Shown here: positions 17,425 through 26,253 of the stretch, one piece after another | Layout: the number at the start of each line of letters is the position of its first letter | Numbering within the stretch: position 1 is the stretch's first letter | NCBI RefSeq assembly: GCF_008704495.1 | Contig: NZ_CP023699.1 | Location: 8,866,001 to 8,930,000, forward strand | Reading direction: 5' to 3' | Origin: Streptomyces kanamyceticus | GTDB lineage: Bacteria; Actinomycetota; Actinomycetes; Streptomycetales; Streptomycetaceae | DNA length: 64,000 bases | Notes under the pieces: model-generated | Seen by the model: only the letters and a program-made list of their open reading frames with translations | Told to the model about the DNA's origin: nothing | Databases searched by the model: none | Position numbers and translations under genes: made by a program

Positions 17425-18180
17425 TCAGCTCATGACGATGGCCGACTTCTCGCGCCACAGCGCCGCGAGCGAACGGTCCCCGCTCACCTCGGGGAACGGC
17501 AGTCGGTTCCACAGCGCCGGATAGAGCCGCGCCGCGGGACCGGACACCTCGCAGTCGGCGGGAGCCGTCGAGCCGCGCTCGGTGACGGGCGGCCCTTCCG
17601 AGAGCCGCACCGTCCAGCTCCCCTCCCCGGGCGCGTCCGTGGCCCGCACCCGCAGCACCCGCGGTACGTCGCTGCGCACCTGACTCCTGGACCGCGCGTG
17701 GAAGCCGAACAGCAGCTCCTCGATCCCGTCCACCGCGAACGCGGTGCGGATCGGCGAAAACGACGTACCGCCGCGCGCCGACTCGGCGTCCATCCGGTGG
17801 ACCGTCGTCTCGTGCGCCTGCCGCCGGGCCCAGAAGGCCAGCGGCGAGGGGGCGGGCAGGAAGGCCCAGCACTCGACGTCCGGCGGCGCGCCGTTGAGCG
17901 TCTCGACGAGCGCGGCGTGCCCCTGCCGGAACCAGCCGACGAGCGCGTCCCCTTCGAGATCGGGAACCTCGCCGCCGAGCTGGTACGCGGTGCGCCGCTC
18001 CGTGATGAACGCGGCGGCCCAGCGGTGCACCATCCCGGTGTGCCGCAGCAGGTCCCGCACCTGCCAGCCGGGACAGGTGGGCACCTTCGCCTCGGTCCCC
18101 GCCTCCTCGGCGGCCCGCGCGAGCAACTGGCCTTCGTCGTCGACCACTTGGATGAGTGCGGAAATCTCCATCGTCGTCAT
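17425..18180 (-). CDS. maleylpyruvate isomerase N-terminal (DinB-like) domain protein
   Basis: A 251-residue protein of the actinobacterial MDMPI family: the N-terminal four-helix DinB-like part has VPTCPGWQVRDLLRHTGMVHRW, and later ARRQAHETTVHRMDAE, which carries the His residues of the metal site. Members are related to mycothiol-dependent maleylpyruvate isomerase, but most have unknown substrates. ATG 18180 is used. No catabolic operon surrounds it, so a specific role cannot be given. Confidence 0.8.
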   Translation of the reverse strand: MTTMEISALIQVVDDEGQLLARAAEEAGTEAKVPTCPGWQVRDLLRHTGMVHRWAAAFITERRTAYQLGGEVPDLEGDALVGWFRQGHAALVETLNGAPPDVECWAFLPAPSPLAFWARRQAHETTVHRMDAESARGGTSFSPIRTAFAVDGIEELLFGFHARSRSQVRSDVPRVLRVRATDAPGEGSWTVRLSEGPPVTERGSTAPADCEVSGPAARLYPALWNRLPFPEVSGDRSLAALWREKSAIVMS

Positions 18181-18245
18181 GCGGAAGATTCTGGCGGGAG
18201 ATTCCGCTGGATGGGGCGAGCCCGAACCGGAACCTCCGGATGATG

Positions 18246-19526
18246 TCAGACCGTTTCCGTACGCTCCGTACGCTCTGTACGTGCGGCGGGCTCCGCATGC
18301 TCCGTACGCTCGGTGTGCCGCGTCGCGAAGCCGATGAGCGCGGCCGTGGCGGCGAGCAGCGCGACGCTGGTCAGCGCCGCGGGCAGCGAGTACCAGTCCG
18401 CCATGAAGCCGATCAGCGGCGGCCCCACCAGCATGCCGCCGTAGCCGAGCGTCGAGGCGGCGGCGACCCCGCCGGGACCGGCGAGCGCGCCCGCGCGTTC
18501 CACGGCCACGGGGAAGATGTTGGCGAGTCCGAGCCCGGTGACGGCGAAACCGGCGAGCGCGAGGCCCGTCGAGGGGGCGAGCGCGCCGAGCAGCATGCCG
18601 ACGCAGGCCGTGGCGCCGCCGCCGACCACCGTGCGAGTCCTGCCGAGGCGTTCGAGGAGCGTGGTGCCGGAGAGGCGCCCGATGGTCATGGCGAAGGCGA
18701 AGCAGGAGTAGCTCGCGGCGGCCACGCCCGGGTGCGCGTGCAGGTCCTGCTCCAGGTGCAGCGGGCCCCAGTCCGCGATCGCGCCCTCGCCGTACGCGGT
18801 GCACAGCGCGATGAGCCCGAAGACCAGCACGAGGCCGCGGGTGCGGCGGTCCATGCGGTGGGGCGCCCGGGCGCCAGGGGCCGGGCGCGCGTCCGGGTTC
18901 GAGGAGTGCTCGCGCAGCCGGTCCGGCGCGCCGTCCCGCAGCAGTACGGGCGCGGTGACCGCGGTGACCGCCAGGCCGACGACCGTGATGCCGAGCAGGT
19001 GGGGCGTGGGGGAGAGGTGGCCCGCGACCAGGCCGCCGAGGCCTGCGCCGATCATGCCGCCGAGGCTGAACGCCGCGTGGAAGCTGGGCATCACGGGGCG
19101 GCGCAGCGCGGCCACCAGATCGACCGCCGCGCTGTTCATCGCGACGCTGATCCCGCCGTACGCCGCGCCGAAGAACAGCAGGACGAGGCCAAGTACGAGC
19201 ACCGAGTCGGTCAGCGGCGGCAGCGCGACGCTGAGCGGGAGCAGCACACCGCAGGCCACGGTCGTCTGGAGGCTGCCGTAGCGCCTGCAGAGCCGTCCCG
19301 TGAGCGTCATCGTGATCACCGCGCCCGCGGAGACGGCGAGCAGCGCGAGGCCCAGCTGGCTCGCCGACGCCCCGGTCTGGTCCTTGATCGCGGGGATGCG
19401 GACGACCCAGCCCGCGAAGACGAAGCCGTCGAGCGCGAAGAAGACGGTCAGCGCGACGCGCAGGCGGCGCAGGCCGGGGGCGGTGGGCCGCGGCGCTGCG
19501 GTCCCGAGTTTGTTTCGTAGCGGCAC
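18246..19526 (-). CDS. MFS transporter
   Basis: A 426-residue, 12-segment major facilitator with motif A-like sequence (TLTGRLCRRYGSLQ) and a long middle loop rich in Pro and Arg. It is related to the fucose/sugar-permease-like and drug-like MFS group often paired with ROK regulators. It is divergent from such a regulator at 19668, 141 bp away. The last 20 residues are a low-complexity tail of RTE/HTE units encoded by tandem CGCTCCGTA-like repeats at about 18256-18316. Confidence 0.85.
   Translation of the reverse strand: MPLRNKLGTAAPRPTAPGLRRLRVALTVFFALDGFVFAGWVVRIPAIKDQTGASASQLGLALLAVSAGAVITMTLTGRLCRRYGSLQTTVACGVLLPLSVALPPLTDSVLVLGLVLLFFGAAYGGISVAMNSAAVDLVAALRRPVMPSFHAAFSLGGMIGAGLGGLVAGHLSPTPHLLGITVVGLAVTAVTAPVLLRDGAPDRLREHSSNPDARPAPGARAPHRMDRRTRGLVLVFGLIALCTAYGEGAIADWGPLHLEQDLHAHPGVAAASYSCFAFAMTIGRLSGTTLLERLGRTRTVVGGGATACVGMLLGALAPSTGLALAGFAVTGLGLANIFPVAVERAGALAGPGGVAAASTLGYGGMLVGPPLIGFMADWYSLPAALTSVALLAATAALIGFATRHTERTEHAEPAARTERTERTETV
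18256..18316. repeat. 9-bp imperfect tandem repeat in 3' end of MFS gene
   Basis: Copies of a CGCTCCGTA-like 9-mer run through the end of the gene and encode the R-T-E-R-T-E tail. The repeat keeps the frame because the unit is 9 bp, so copy number may vary without harming the transporter core. Confidence 0.55.
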
Positions 19527-19667
19527 AAAGTCACACTAGGGGTGTTCCCGGGTCGCGCACAACACGATGGCGCGATGGCCGAAGATGTGCGGTCGCCGAA
19601 GGGCGGAGGAGGAGCGGATGACGGCTGAACGGCGAGGCGGTGTACGGATCATGGGAGACTCGCCCAC

Positions 19668-20900
19668 ATGAACGGCAAGGCTGCCCCCCGCGGCGAGGGG
19701 GAAGTGTCCACGCGCACCCGTCTGGAGCGGGGGCGCGGCGCGCTGGGTCCCGCGCTCGAACTCGTCCACACCGGCCGGGCCCCCACCCGTGCCGTGCTCA
19801 CCGCCGAGCTCGGGGTCACCCGCGCCACCGCGGGTGCCGTCGCCGCCGAACTGGAGGCGCTCGGCCTGATCAGGATCGACGCGAAGCCGAGCGCGGCCGC
19901 GGGTTCGCAGGGCAGGCCCTCGCACCGGCTCTCCGTCGTCGAGACGGGGCCCGTCGCGCTCGCCGCGCAGGTGCACGCGGACGGGTTCCGGGCGGCCCTG
20001 GTCGGGCTCGGCGGCCGCATCGTGGCGACCGCGCCCGGCTGCGAGGCCGTCGGCGCCGACCCCGCCCAGGTGCTCGGATCGGTGGTCGAGGCGGGCGCCC
20101 GGCTGCTGCGCGAGACCGGCAGGCGGTGTGTGGGCGCGGGTCTCGCGGTGCCGTCGGCGGTCGCCGAGCCCGAGGGCACGGCGCTCAATCCGCTGCACCT
20201 CGCCTGGCCAGCGGGCTCGCACGTCCGTGAGATCTTCGCCGATCGCGTCCGCGAAGCGGGCATCGAGGGACCGGCGTTCGCCGCCAACGACGTGAACCTC
20301 GCCGCGCTCGCCGAGCACCGGCACGGCGCCGGGCGCGGCGCCCGCGACCTGCTCTGTGTGGCGACCGGGCACCGCGGGGTCGGCGGCGCCCTGGTCCTCG
20401 ACGGCCGTCTGCACACGGGCAGTTCGGGCCTCGCCCTGGAGGTCGGGCACCTCACGGTGAACTCCGAGGGGCAGGCCTGTTACTGCGGCGGCCGCGGCTG
20501 CCTCGACGTGGAGACCGACCCCCTCGCCTTCCTGACGGAGGCCGGGCGCGCGCCGGGCCCCGAGGGTTTGCTCGTACAGGCTCGCGAACTGATCCGCGGC
20601 TCCTACGCGGACCCCTCCGTGCGCTCGGCGGCCGAGGTCCTCATCGACCGCCTCGGCCTCGGGCTCGCGGGTCTGGTCAACATCCTCAACCCCGACCGGA
20701 TCATCCTGGGCGGCCTGCACCGCACGCTCCTGGAGGCGGACCCGGAGCGGCTGCGCGCCGTCGTCGCCGACCGGAGCCTGTGGGGGCGCAGCGGCGGCGT
20801 GCCGATCCTGGCGTGCACGCTGGACTACAACAGCCTGGTGGGGGCCGCCGAGCTGGCCTGGCAGCCGGTGCTCGACGACCCCTTGGCGGCGCTGGGTTAG
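19668..20900 (+). CDS. ROK family transcriptional regulator/sugar kinase-like protein
   Basis: A 410-residue ROK protein with an N-terminal winged helix (RAVLTAELGVTRATAGAVAAELEALGLI), an ASKHA-fold body, and the ROK zinc motif EVGHLTVNSEGQACYCGGRGCLDVE. The N-terminal DNA-binding domain marks it as a repressor of the NagC/XylR type rather than a simple kinase. The divergent MFS transporter is its likely target, with a sugar or glycoside as effector by analogy. Its stop codon overlaps by 4 bp the stop of the convergent MFS gene. Confidence 0.9.
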   Translation: MNGKAAPRGEGEVSTRTRLERGRGALGPALELVHTGRAPTRAVLTAELGVTRATAGAVAAELEALGLIRIDAKPSAAAGSQGRPSHRLSVVETGPVALAAQVHADGFRAALVGLGGRIVATAPGCEAVGADPAQVLGSVVEAGARLLRETGRRCVGAGLAVPSAVAEPEGTALNPLHLAWPAGSHVREIFADRVREAGIEGPAFAANDVNLAALAEHRHGAGRGARDLLCVATGHRGVGGALVLDGRLHTGSSGLALEVGHLTVNSEGQACYCGGRGCLDVETDPLAFLTEAGRAPGPEGLLVQARELIRGSYADPSVRSAAEVLIDRLGLGLAGLVNILNPDRIILGGLHRTLLEADPERLRAVVADRSLWGRSGGVPILACTLDYNSLVGAAELAWQPVLDDPLAALG

Positions 20901-22123
20901 ACGGGCTGGGTGCTGCGCTCGGCGGGCTGGTCGTCCAGTCGGGCGGGCTCGGCCGCGTCATCGGCGCCGGATCGGTCCGCCGTCCGGCGGTGCAGCAGGT
21001 CGGGAAGGAGCGTGCCGAGCCCGAGGACCGCGAGGCCCGCGCCGATCCACAGGGGCGCCCGCAGGCCGTGCGCGTCGATGGCGGGTCCGCCGACGGACGT
21101 GGCGATGATGACGCCGAGCGTGATGAACGACGAGTGGACGGTGTTGACCAGCGGCCGCGCGTTGCTGGCCCGCTGCACCCGGGTGATCAGGGCCGGGTTC
21201 ATGGTGACGCCGACCAGGCCGACGCCCAGCATGAACAGCACGGCGGGGACGGTCAGTTGGGCGAAGAGCGCGAACCCGACGAGGAAGGTCAGGTTGAGCG
21301 CGAGACCCACCACGAGTACGGGCAGGGCGCGGCGGTCGGCGAGCCTGCCGACGACGGTGTTGCCGATGACGGTGGCCGCGCCGTACGCGATGAGCAGCAG
21401 CGGGACGGTGCCGGTGGAGAAGCCCGTGACCTTGGTGAGGATCGGGTTGAGGTAGCTGAAGGCGGAGAAGGTCGCGCCGATGGTGAAGGTGCTGGTGATC
21501 ATGACGAGCCAGAGGCGCGGGCTGCGGAAGGCGCCCACCTCCTGACGGAGGCCGCCACCGGCCTCCTCGGCCTCGCCGTCCGTGTGCGGCACGAACGCCA
21601 GCGTGGCGAGAGCGGCCAGTACGGTCAGCGCGGTGATGGCCCAGAACGCGGCGCGCCAGCCCAGGTGTTCGCCGACGACGGTGGCGAACGGAAGCCCGAG
21701 CAGGGTCCCCAGCATCAGCCCGTTGAGGACCACGGCGACGGCGCGGCCGCGCACTTCGGGGCGGGTGATGCGCGAGCCCAGCGAGATGGAGACGCCGAAG
21801 AACGCCTGCGAGGCGATGCCGGTGAGCACGCGGGCCACCAGCATGGTGCGGTAGTCGGGCGCGAGCGCGGCGAGCACGTTGCCCGCCAGGAAGATGCCGA
21901 ACAGCACCATCAGGGCGGACTTCTGACGCATCTTCAGTACGGCCACGGTGAGGACGGGTCCGCCGAAGGCCATCGCCGCCGCGAAGGCGGTGATGAGATA
22001 ACCGATCTCGGGGATGGTGGCGTCGAGCCCGTCGGCCATCTGGGGCATCAGTCCTGCGACCACGAATTCGCTGGTCACCATGGCGAAGATGCCGAGGGCC
22101 AGTACGTATACGGCGCGGGGCAT
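20897..22123 (-). CDS. MFS exporter (AraJ/Cmr-like, 12 TM)
   Basis: A 408-residue transporter of the drug:H+ antiporter-1 group: VLALGIFAMVTSEFVVAGLMPQMA, motif A-like loop GRAVAVVLNG, and 12 hydrophobic segments, with an acidic hydrophilic C-tail. AGGAG precedes ATG 22123. A TetR gene lies just upstream on the same strand. Chloramphenicol-type efflux is typical of close families; the actual substrate is unknown. Confidence 0.88.
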   Translation of the reverse strand: MPRAVYVLALGIFAMVTSEFVVAGLMPQMADGLDATIPEIGYLITAFAAAMAFGGPVLTVAVLKMRQKSALMVLFGIFLAGNVLAALAPDYRTMLVARVLTGIASQAFFGVSISLGSRITRPEVRGRAVAVVLNGLMLGTLLGLPFATVVGEHLGWRAAFWAITALTVLAALATLAFVPHTDGEAEEAGGGLRQEVGAFRSPRLWLVMITSTFTIGATFSAFSYLNPILTKVTGFSTGTVPLLLIAYGAATVIGNTVVGRLADRRALPVLVVGLALNLTFLVGFALFAQLTVPAVLFMLGVGLVGVTMNPALITRVQRASNARPLVNTVHSSFITLGVIIATSVGGPAIDAHGLRAPLWIGAGLAVLGLGTLLPDLLHRRTADRSGADDAAEPARLDDQPAERSTQPV

Positions 22124-22149
22124 GGGTGGGCTCCTGTCAGGCATGAGTA

Positions 22150-22167
22150 TTGGATAGATCAGTACAA
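22150..22167. promoter_or_regulatory. possible TetR operator before MFS gene
   Basis: An 18-bp imperfect palindrome (TTGGATAGATCAGTACAA, 12 of 18 positions symmetric, centred on GATC) lies 27 bp before the MFS start in an unusually A/T-rich stretch. Its place between the TetR stop and the MFS start suggests regulation by that TetR protein. Confidence 0.4.
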
Positions 22168-22235
22168 AAAAAGGGCATGCGGAGGCATGGAGGCGCGGAG
22201 GGCCCTGTGGGGGCGGTTCCGGCGGCTCGTGCCGG

Positions 22236-22835
22236 TCAGTGCACCGCCAGCGCGTCGAGCGCGGTCCCGGCGATCGCCTCCAGGGCGGCGCGGTCGGCGC
22301 CGCCCTGCGCGGAGACGCGCATGCCGCCGATGACGGCGTTGAGGTAGCGGGCGAGGGTGTCGGCGTCGCGCTTCGGCGTGATGTCACCGGCGAGCTGCCC
22401 CGACCGGACGACGGCGCCCAGTGACGCGAGCCGGAACTCCAGGTCGCGCGCCAGCATCCCGGCCGCCTCCGCGTCGCGGGAGGCGAGCCCGACGGTCGTG
22501 TTCACGGTCAGGCAGCCGATGCTGTGATCGTCCTGCCGGGTCGCGAACTCGCCGTCGATGACCCGGTCGAACAGTGCGCGCAGCCGCTCCGTCGCGGGCC
22601 GCTCCACGTCGTCGAGGATCGCGGTCTGACCGGCGTTCATCGTCTCCATGTAGCGGGCGAGGGCCCGCCGGAAGAGGTCGTGCTTGCTGCTGAACGTGTT
22701 GTAGATGCTGCTGCGGCCCAGTCCGGTGGCTTCGCACAGGTCCTGGGTCGAGGTGGCCTCGTAGCCCTTCACCCAGAAGGCGTGCATCGCCGCGTCCAGG
22801 GCCCGCTCCTCGTCGAAAGTCCTCGGTCGGGCCAT
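22236..22835 (-). CDS. TetR family transcriptional regulator
   Basis: A 199-residue regulator with the AcrR/NemR-type HTH ALDAAMHAFWVKGYEATSTQDLCEATGLGRSSIYNTFSSKHDLF. The C-terminal part includes GCLTVNTTVGLA, seen in the NemR-like/TetR_C_16 group that senses electrophiles through a Cys; one Cys is present there. It is placed 112 bp upstream of the MFS exporter on the same strand, and probably controls it. Confidence 0.88.
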   Translation of the reverse strand: MARPRTFDEERALDAAMHAFWVKGYEATSTQDLCEATGLGRSSIYNTFSSKHDLFRRALARYMETMNAGQTAILDDVERPATERLRALFDRVIDGEFATRQDDHSIGCLTVNTTVGLASRDAEAAGMLARDLEFRLASLGAVVRSGQLAGDITPKRDADTLARYLNAVIGGMRVSAQGGADRAALEAIAGTALDALAVH

Positions 22836-23060
22836 GGGGGAACCGTACCCGTTTTGGAACGTGCGGTGCAATACGGCGTGGGGCGCACGGTGCGATACGT
22901 GCGCAAGGGCTGGCGCGCGCCGGGCGAGAACATCGGAAGGTCACATGCCGGTGGCATTCCAGTACCGGTTCCCGCACGATGCCCACGAGGGGGCCTCCCC
23001 CCGGCGCCCGGCGGGTTCACCATGAGCCTCCTCCTACCGGCACTTCCCGAGGAGGTCACG

Positions 23061-23642
23061 ATGCGCCGACTCATCGCAGCCGTCGTCCTCTCAGTCCTCG
23101 CACTCGGCACCACGGCCTCCTGCGGTGGTGATGACGGCGGCGTCGTCACCGACCCGAAGTCCACGTCCAAGTCGGCCGATTCCAAGGGCGGTTCGAAGTC
23201 CAAGAAGCCCGACGCGGACGACGGCAAGGCCGAGCTCGGCGACACGCTCTCGCTGAAGGGCCTGAACAGCGGCACCCGGCTCGACGCGACCATGGAGAAG
23301 TTCGTCGCCTCCGCGGAGTCGTCCAACGATTTCCTCAAACCGGCCGCGGGCAAGAAGTGGGTCGCCGCCCGCCTGAAGCTGGTCAACAAGGGAGGCAAGA
23401 CCTATCAGGACGCCCCCAGCAACGGTGCGCAGGTGACCGACAAGAAGGGGCAGGGCTTCCATGCCACCGTCGTCGAGGTGACCGCTGGTCCTTCGATGTC
23501 CGCGTCCCTCAAACTTCCGCCCGGTGACACGGCCAGGGGCTGGCTGGTCTTCGAGATCCCGAAGTCGTCCGTCGTCGTGAACGTGCAGTGGACACCCGAT
23601 TCGGGGTTCGCCCCCGACACCGGCCAGTGGAAGGTCAGCTGA
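23061..23642 (+). CDS. lipoprotein, DUF4352-like
   Basis: A 193-residue secreted lipoprotein: a short signal peptide ends in the lipobox TTASC at residue 21, followed by a Ser/Lys/Asp-rich linker and a DUF4352-type immunoglobulin-like domain (KKWVAARLKLVNKGGKTYQDAPSNG...GDTARGWLVFEIP). This domain is common in Gram-positive surface proteins of unknown role. GGAGG before ATG 23061 decides the start. Its 3' end overlaps the convergent phosphotriesterase gene by 8 bp. Confidence 0.8.
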   Translation: MRRLIAAVVLSVLALGTTASCGGDDGGVVTDPKSTSKSADSKGGSKSKKPDADDGKAELGDTLSLKGLNSGTRLDATMEKFVASAESSNDFLKPAAGKKWVAARLKLVNKGGKTYQDAPSNGAQVTDKKGQGFHATVVEVTAGPSMSASLKLPPGDTARGWLVFEIPKSSVVVNVQWTPDSGFAPDTGQWKVS

Positions 23643-24561
23643 CGCCCCACCGCACCCCGAACGCCCGCCCCGGATTGACCGTCAGGATCCGCTCCACCAG
23701 CTCCTGGCCCACGGCGAGTTCGAGACGGGGACGCACTCCGCGCAGCAGGTGGGGCATGCCGGGGCCGCCGTTCACCGAGCGGGCCCCCGCCGTGGTCGTG
23801 TCACCGCCCAGGAGCAGCCGGTCGCCGAAGCCCGCTTCGGCGAGCGCCCGTACGGCGTCCGGCATGCGCCAGTCCGTGGCGTGGTGGGCGCGGGACGGAC
23901 CGTCGAAGGCCAAATAGGCGCCTGCTTGCGCAGCCTGATGGTGGATCAGCAGGTCGGGAGAGCGATTCAGGTGGCCGAGGACCACTCGCTCCGGCGGGAC
24001 GTCCAGTTCGCCGCAGAGCAGGTCGAGTACGTCCAGGGCGCCGGTGCCCAGCTCCAGGTGGACGGTGATCGGGGCGCCCGTGGCGTGGTGCGCCTCGGCC
24101 GCAGAGCGCATGGTCCACCGGGCGTGCGCGTCGAGCCCGTGGAAGCCGCCCGCGACCTTGATGAGACCGGCCCGCACGCCCGAGTCGCCGATGCCTGCGG
24201 TGAGTTCGCGGATGAAGACGTCCGTGAGACCCTCGCCGCGCAGCTCGTCGAGCAACTCCGGTGTGTAGTGGGCCGCTTGGTGCAGTCCCGTCGCTGCGAC
24301 GATCCGTATGCCCGTCGATCGGGCCAGCGCGGGCAGCCGTCCGGCACGGCGCCCCATCCCGTACGGAGTCCACTGGATGACGCTCTGCCCGCCCGCCGCG
24401 CCGAACGCCGCCAGCTCGCGGGCCGCCGCGTCGGCCGAGTCCAGCTCCTGGCCCGGCAGTTGAGGACTCCTGATGAACACGTGGTCATGCGCGTCACACG
24501 TGCCGAGCTCGGCAGGGGGGATGTCGCCGAGGACCGTCCGTACGGTGCGGGGCGCGCTCAC
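23635..24561 (-). CDS. phosphotriesterase/lactonase family metallohydrolase
   Basis: A 308-residue amidohydrolase-superfamily barrel. The N-terminal metal motif H-x-H is in CDAHDHVF, the bridging residue region is IKVAGGF (Lys), further His are in VHLELG and LGHLNRS, and the last metal Asp is in LLGGDTTT. The family includes phosphotriesterase-like lactonases and AttM/PHP enzymes. GTG 24561 overlaps the stop of the DUF4865 gene (GTGA), so the genes are coupled. Substrate is unknown; a small lactone is plausible given the cupin and TetR in the operon. Confidence 0.82.
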   Translation of the reverse strand: MSAPRTVRTVLGDIPPAELGTCDAHDHVFIRSPQLPGQELDSADAAARELAAFGAAGGQSVIQWTPYGMGRRAGRLPALARSTGIRIVAATGLHQAAHYTPELLDELRGEGLTDVFIRELTAGIGDSGVRAGLIKVAGGFHGLDAHARWTMRSAAEAHHATGAPITVHLELGTGALDVLDLLCGELDVPPERVVLGHLNRSPDLLIHHQAAQAGAYLAFDGPSRAHHATDWRMPDAVRALAEAGFGDRLLLGGDTTTAGARSVNGGPGMPHLLRGVRPRLELAVGQELVERILTVNPGRAFGVRWGVS

Positions 24562-25142
24562 CACTGCCGACCCCGCGTCAGCTCGTCCCGCTCCGGTGCC
24601 GACAGGTGCAGGACGTCGAAGACGTCACCGACGCCGTGCGGCGAAGCGTGGTCCCAGAGCGAGAAGTGCACCGCCTCCCAGGCATGCGGGTCGATGGCGA
24701 CCGCCGCGCTCACCGCCCCGTCCTGCCGGGCCAGCCGCTCCGCCTCGTGGGCGAGTTCGACGGCGTACTCCGGCAGTGGGGTGCGTGCCGGTATCCGCTG
24801 CGCGCGTCGGATCGCCGCCTTGGGCGTGGCCGATGCGGCGGCTCCCTCCTCGTAGGCGAGGACCGTCCAGTTCCGTACGTCGGGCCGTCCGAAGTCGTCC
24901 GCGAGACCCCTGAACCCCGGCCCCCAGAGGAAGGAGTTCATGCCCTCGGGGCTGTTCCAGAGGTAGAACGGCGCGTACTGGTTCACGGGCGAGCCGTCCC
25001 TGCCGCGTTCGCGCGTCAGATACGCCTTGAGGCCCAGCCCGGGGAAGTCGTCGAGCAAGTGCCCCTTCGTCGCCACCCGGTGGCGGATGATGCCCATGTC
25101 GTAGTCGGCGGGCAGGGTGATCTCGTACTGCATGGCGTGCAC
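24558..25142 (-). CDS. DUF4865 family protein
   Basis: A 194-residue protein matching the DUF4865 pattern: MQYEITLPADYDMGIIRHRV at the start, LGLKAYLTRERG, and NQYAPFYLWNSPEGMNSFLWG. Such proteins usually sit beside TetR or LysR regulators and small oxidoreductases; their activity is unknown, although the fold is suggested to be ferredoxin-like. GTG 25142 is used because GAGGAG stands six bases before it; the nearer ATG 25133 would be too far. It is the middle gene of the cupin operon. Confidence 0.78.
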   Translation of the reverse strand: MHAMQYEITLPADYDMGIIRHRVATKGHLLDDFPGLGLKAYLTRERGRDGSPVNQYAPFYLWNSPEGMNSFLWGPGFRGLADDFGRPDVRNWTVLAYEEGAAASATPKAAIRRAQRIPARTPLPEYAVELAHEAERLARQDGAVSAAVAIDPHAWEAVHFSLWDHASPHGVGDVFDVLHLSAPERDELTRGRQW

Positions 25143-25189
25143 GGCGTACTCCTCAAAGAGTGTGTGGGGACTGTCGGTTGGCTACCGGG

Positions 25190-25585
25190 TCAGCTGTTGG
25201 GGTCGGCGTCGTCGACCAGTTCGCCCCAGGTCACGGTCGTGCCGTCCACGGCCGCCTCGACCGCCGCCAGATGCGTCATGAACGTGCGCGGCCCCGCCCC
25301 GTGCCAGTGCCGCTCGCCCGGCTCGATCCAGACGGTGTCGCCCGCACGGATCGGCTCGACGGGACCCCCTTCGCGCTGTACGCGTCCCTCGCCCTCGGTG
25401 ACGTGGAGGACCTGGCCGTGTGGATGGGTGTGCCAGGCCGTGCGGGCGCCCGGTGCGAAGTGCACGCTGAACATCCGCAGCCGGGAAGGGAGTTCGGGTG
25501 CGGCGATCTCGTCGAGCCAGACCGCGCCGGTGAAGTGCTCGGCGGGGCCCTGCTTGCTGTCCGGGCGGGTTCGGGTGATGTGCAC
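25190..25585 (-). CDS. cupin domain protein
   Basis: A 131-residue single-domain cupin. Motif 1 is G-x5-HxH (ARTAWHTHPHGQVLHVTEGEG) and motif 2 is GDTVWIEPGERHWHG; together they supply the metal-binding His. It resembles the HNL-type (R)-selective cupin/carboxymuconolactone-associated proteins found next to small-molecule detoxifying genes. It begins with GTG, 31 bp from the TetR stop. Confidence 0.85.
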   Translation of the reverse strand: MHITRTRPDSKQGPAEHFTGAVWLDEIAAPELPSRLRMFSVHFAPGARTAWHTHPHGQVLHVTEGEGRVQREGGPVEPIRAGDTVWIEPGERHWHGAGPRTFMTHLAAVEAAVDGTTVTWGELVDDADPNS

Positions 25586-25616
25586 CGTAGGGATCCTTGC
25601 TCGGTGGTGGGGTGGG

Positions 25617-26189
25617 TTACGGGCGGGCGGGTGCGGCCGCCCGTAGCAGCGCGAGCAGCCCGCGCACGCCCGCGTCGAACGCGGCGGGCGATCCGGCAGA
25701 ACGGGCCAGGACGTAGCCGCCCTGGACCGTCGCGACGATCGCCGAGGCGATCTCGCCCGCGTTCAGGGACGGCGTGAACTCGCCCTGGTCGCAGCCCTCT
25801 TGGACGATTCCGGCGAGCCGGTCGCGCAGCCAGTCGAGGGTCTCCGTGACGGGTGCGCGCAGCTCGTCGCTCGCGATGACGTCGGGGTCCATCGTGAGCC
25901 TGCCGACCGGGCAGCCCCGCAGCACGTCGCGCTCGCGCAGCAGGTACGCCTCCACGCGCTCGTACGCCGAACCGGGCCCGGCGAGCACGGCTTCCGCGGT
26001 GGCGCGCATCTCCTCGGCCGTGCGCCGGATCGCGGCGAGTGCCAGATCCGGCTTCCCCGCGAAGTGGTGGTACATGCTGCCCTGGCCCGCGCCCGCGTGC
26101 TGCTGGATGGCCTTGGGGCTCGTGCCCACGTAACCGCGCTCCCACAGGAGCTCGCGGGTGGCCTCGATCAGTCGCTCCGGAGTGCTCAT
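25617..26189 (-). CDS. TetR family transcriptional regulator
   Basis: A 190-residue repressor-type protein, HTH in LIEATRELLWERGYVGTSPKAIQQHAGAGQGSMYHHFAGKPDLALAAI; the C-terminal part fits the YxaF/LmrA-type TetR_C_6 group. It heads the minus-strand operon TetR-cupin-DUF4865-phosphotriesterase. A 22-bp palindrome directly before its start codon is its likely operator. Confidence 0.9.
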   Translation of the reverse strand: MSTPERLIEATRELLWERGYVGTSPKAIQQHAGAGQGSMYHHFAGKPDLALAAIRRTAEEMRATAEAVLAGPGSAYERVEAYLLRERDVLRGCPVGRLTMDPDVIASDELRAPVTETLDWLRDRLAGIVQEGCDQGEFTPSLNAGEIASAIVATVQGGYVLARSAGSPAAFDAGVRGLLALLRAAAPARP

Positions 26190-26196
26190 GAGGACA

Positions 26197-26218
26197 CTGT
26201 ACATACTAGTAGGTACAG
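26197..26218. promoter_or_regulatory. 22-bp palindromic TetR operator
   Basis: CTGTAC and GTACAG flank the core TACTAGTA; 20 of 22 positions are symmetric. It begins 8 bp upstream of the TetR ATG, so the bound repressor would block its own operon. Confidence 0.75.
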
Positions 26219-26253
26219 AAGTCAGTCATCGAGGGAGCAGCCGGGCGCGCCAT

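Noticed and set aside
15386..22835. Cluster of three MFS exporters with regulators as part of a biosynthetic gene cluster.
   Set aside because: No polyketide, peptide synthetase, terpene or tailoring genes are nearby; each exporter has its own regulator.
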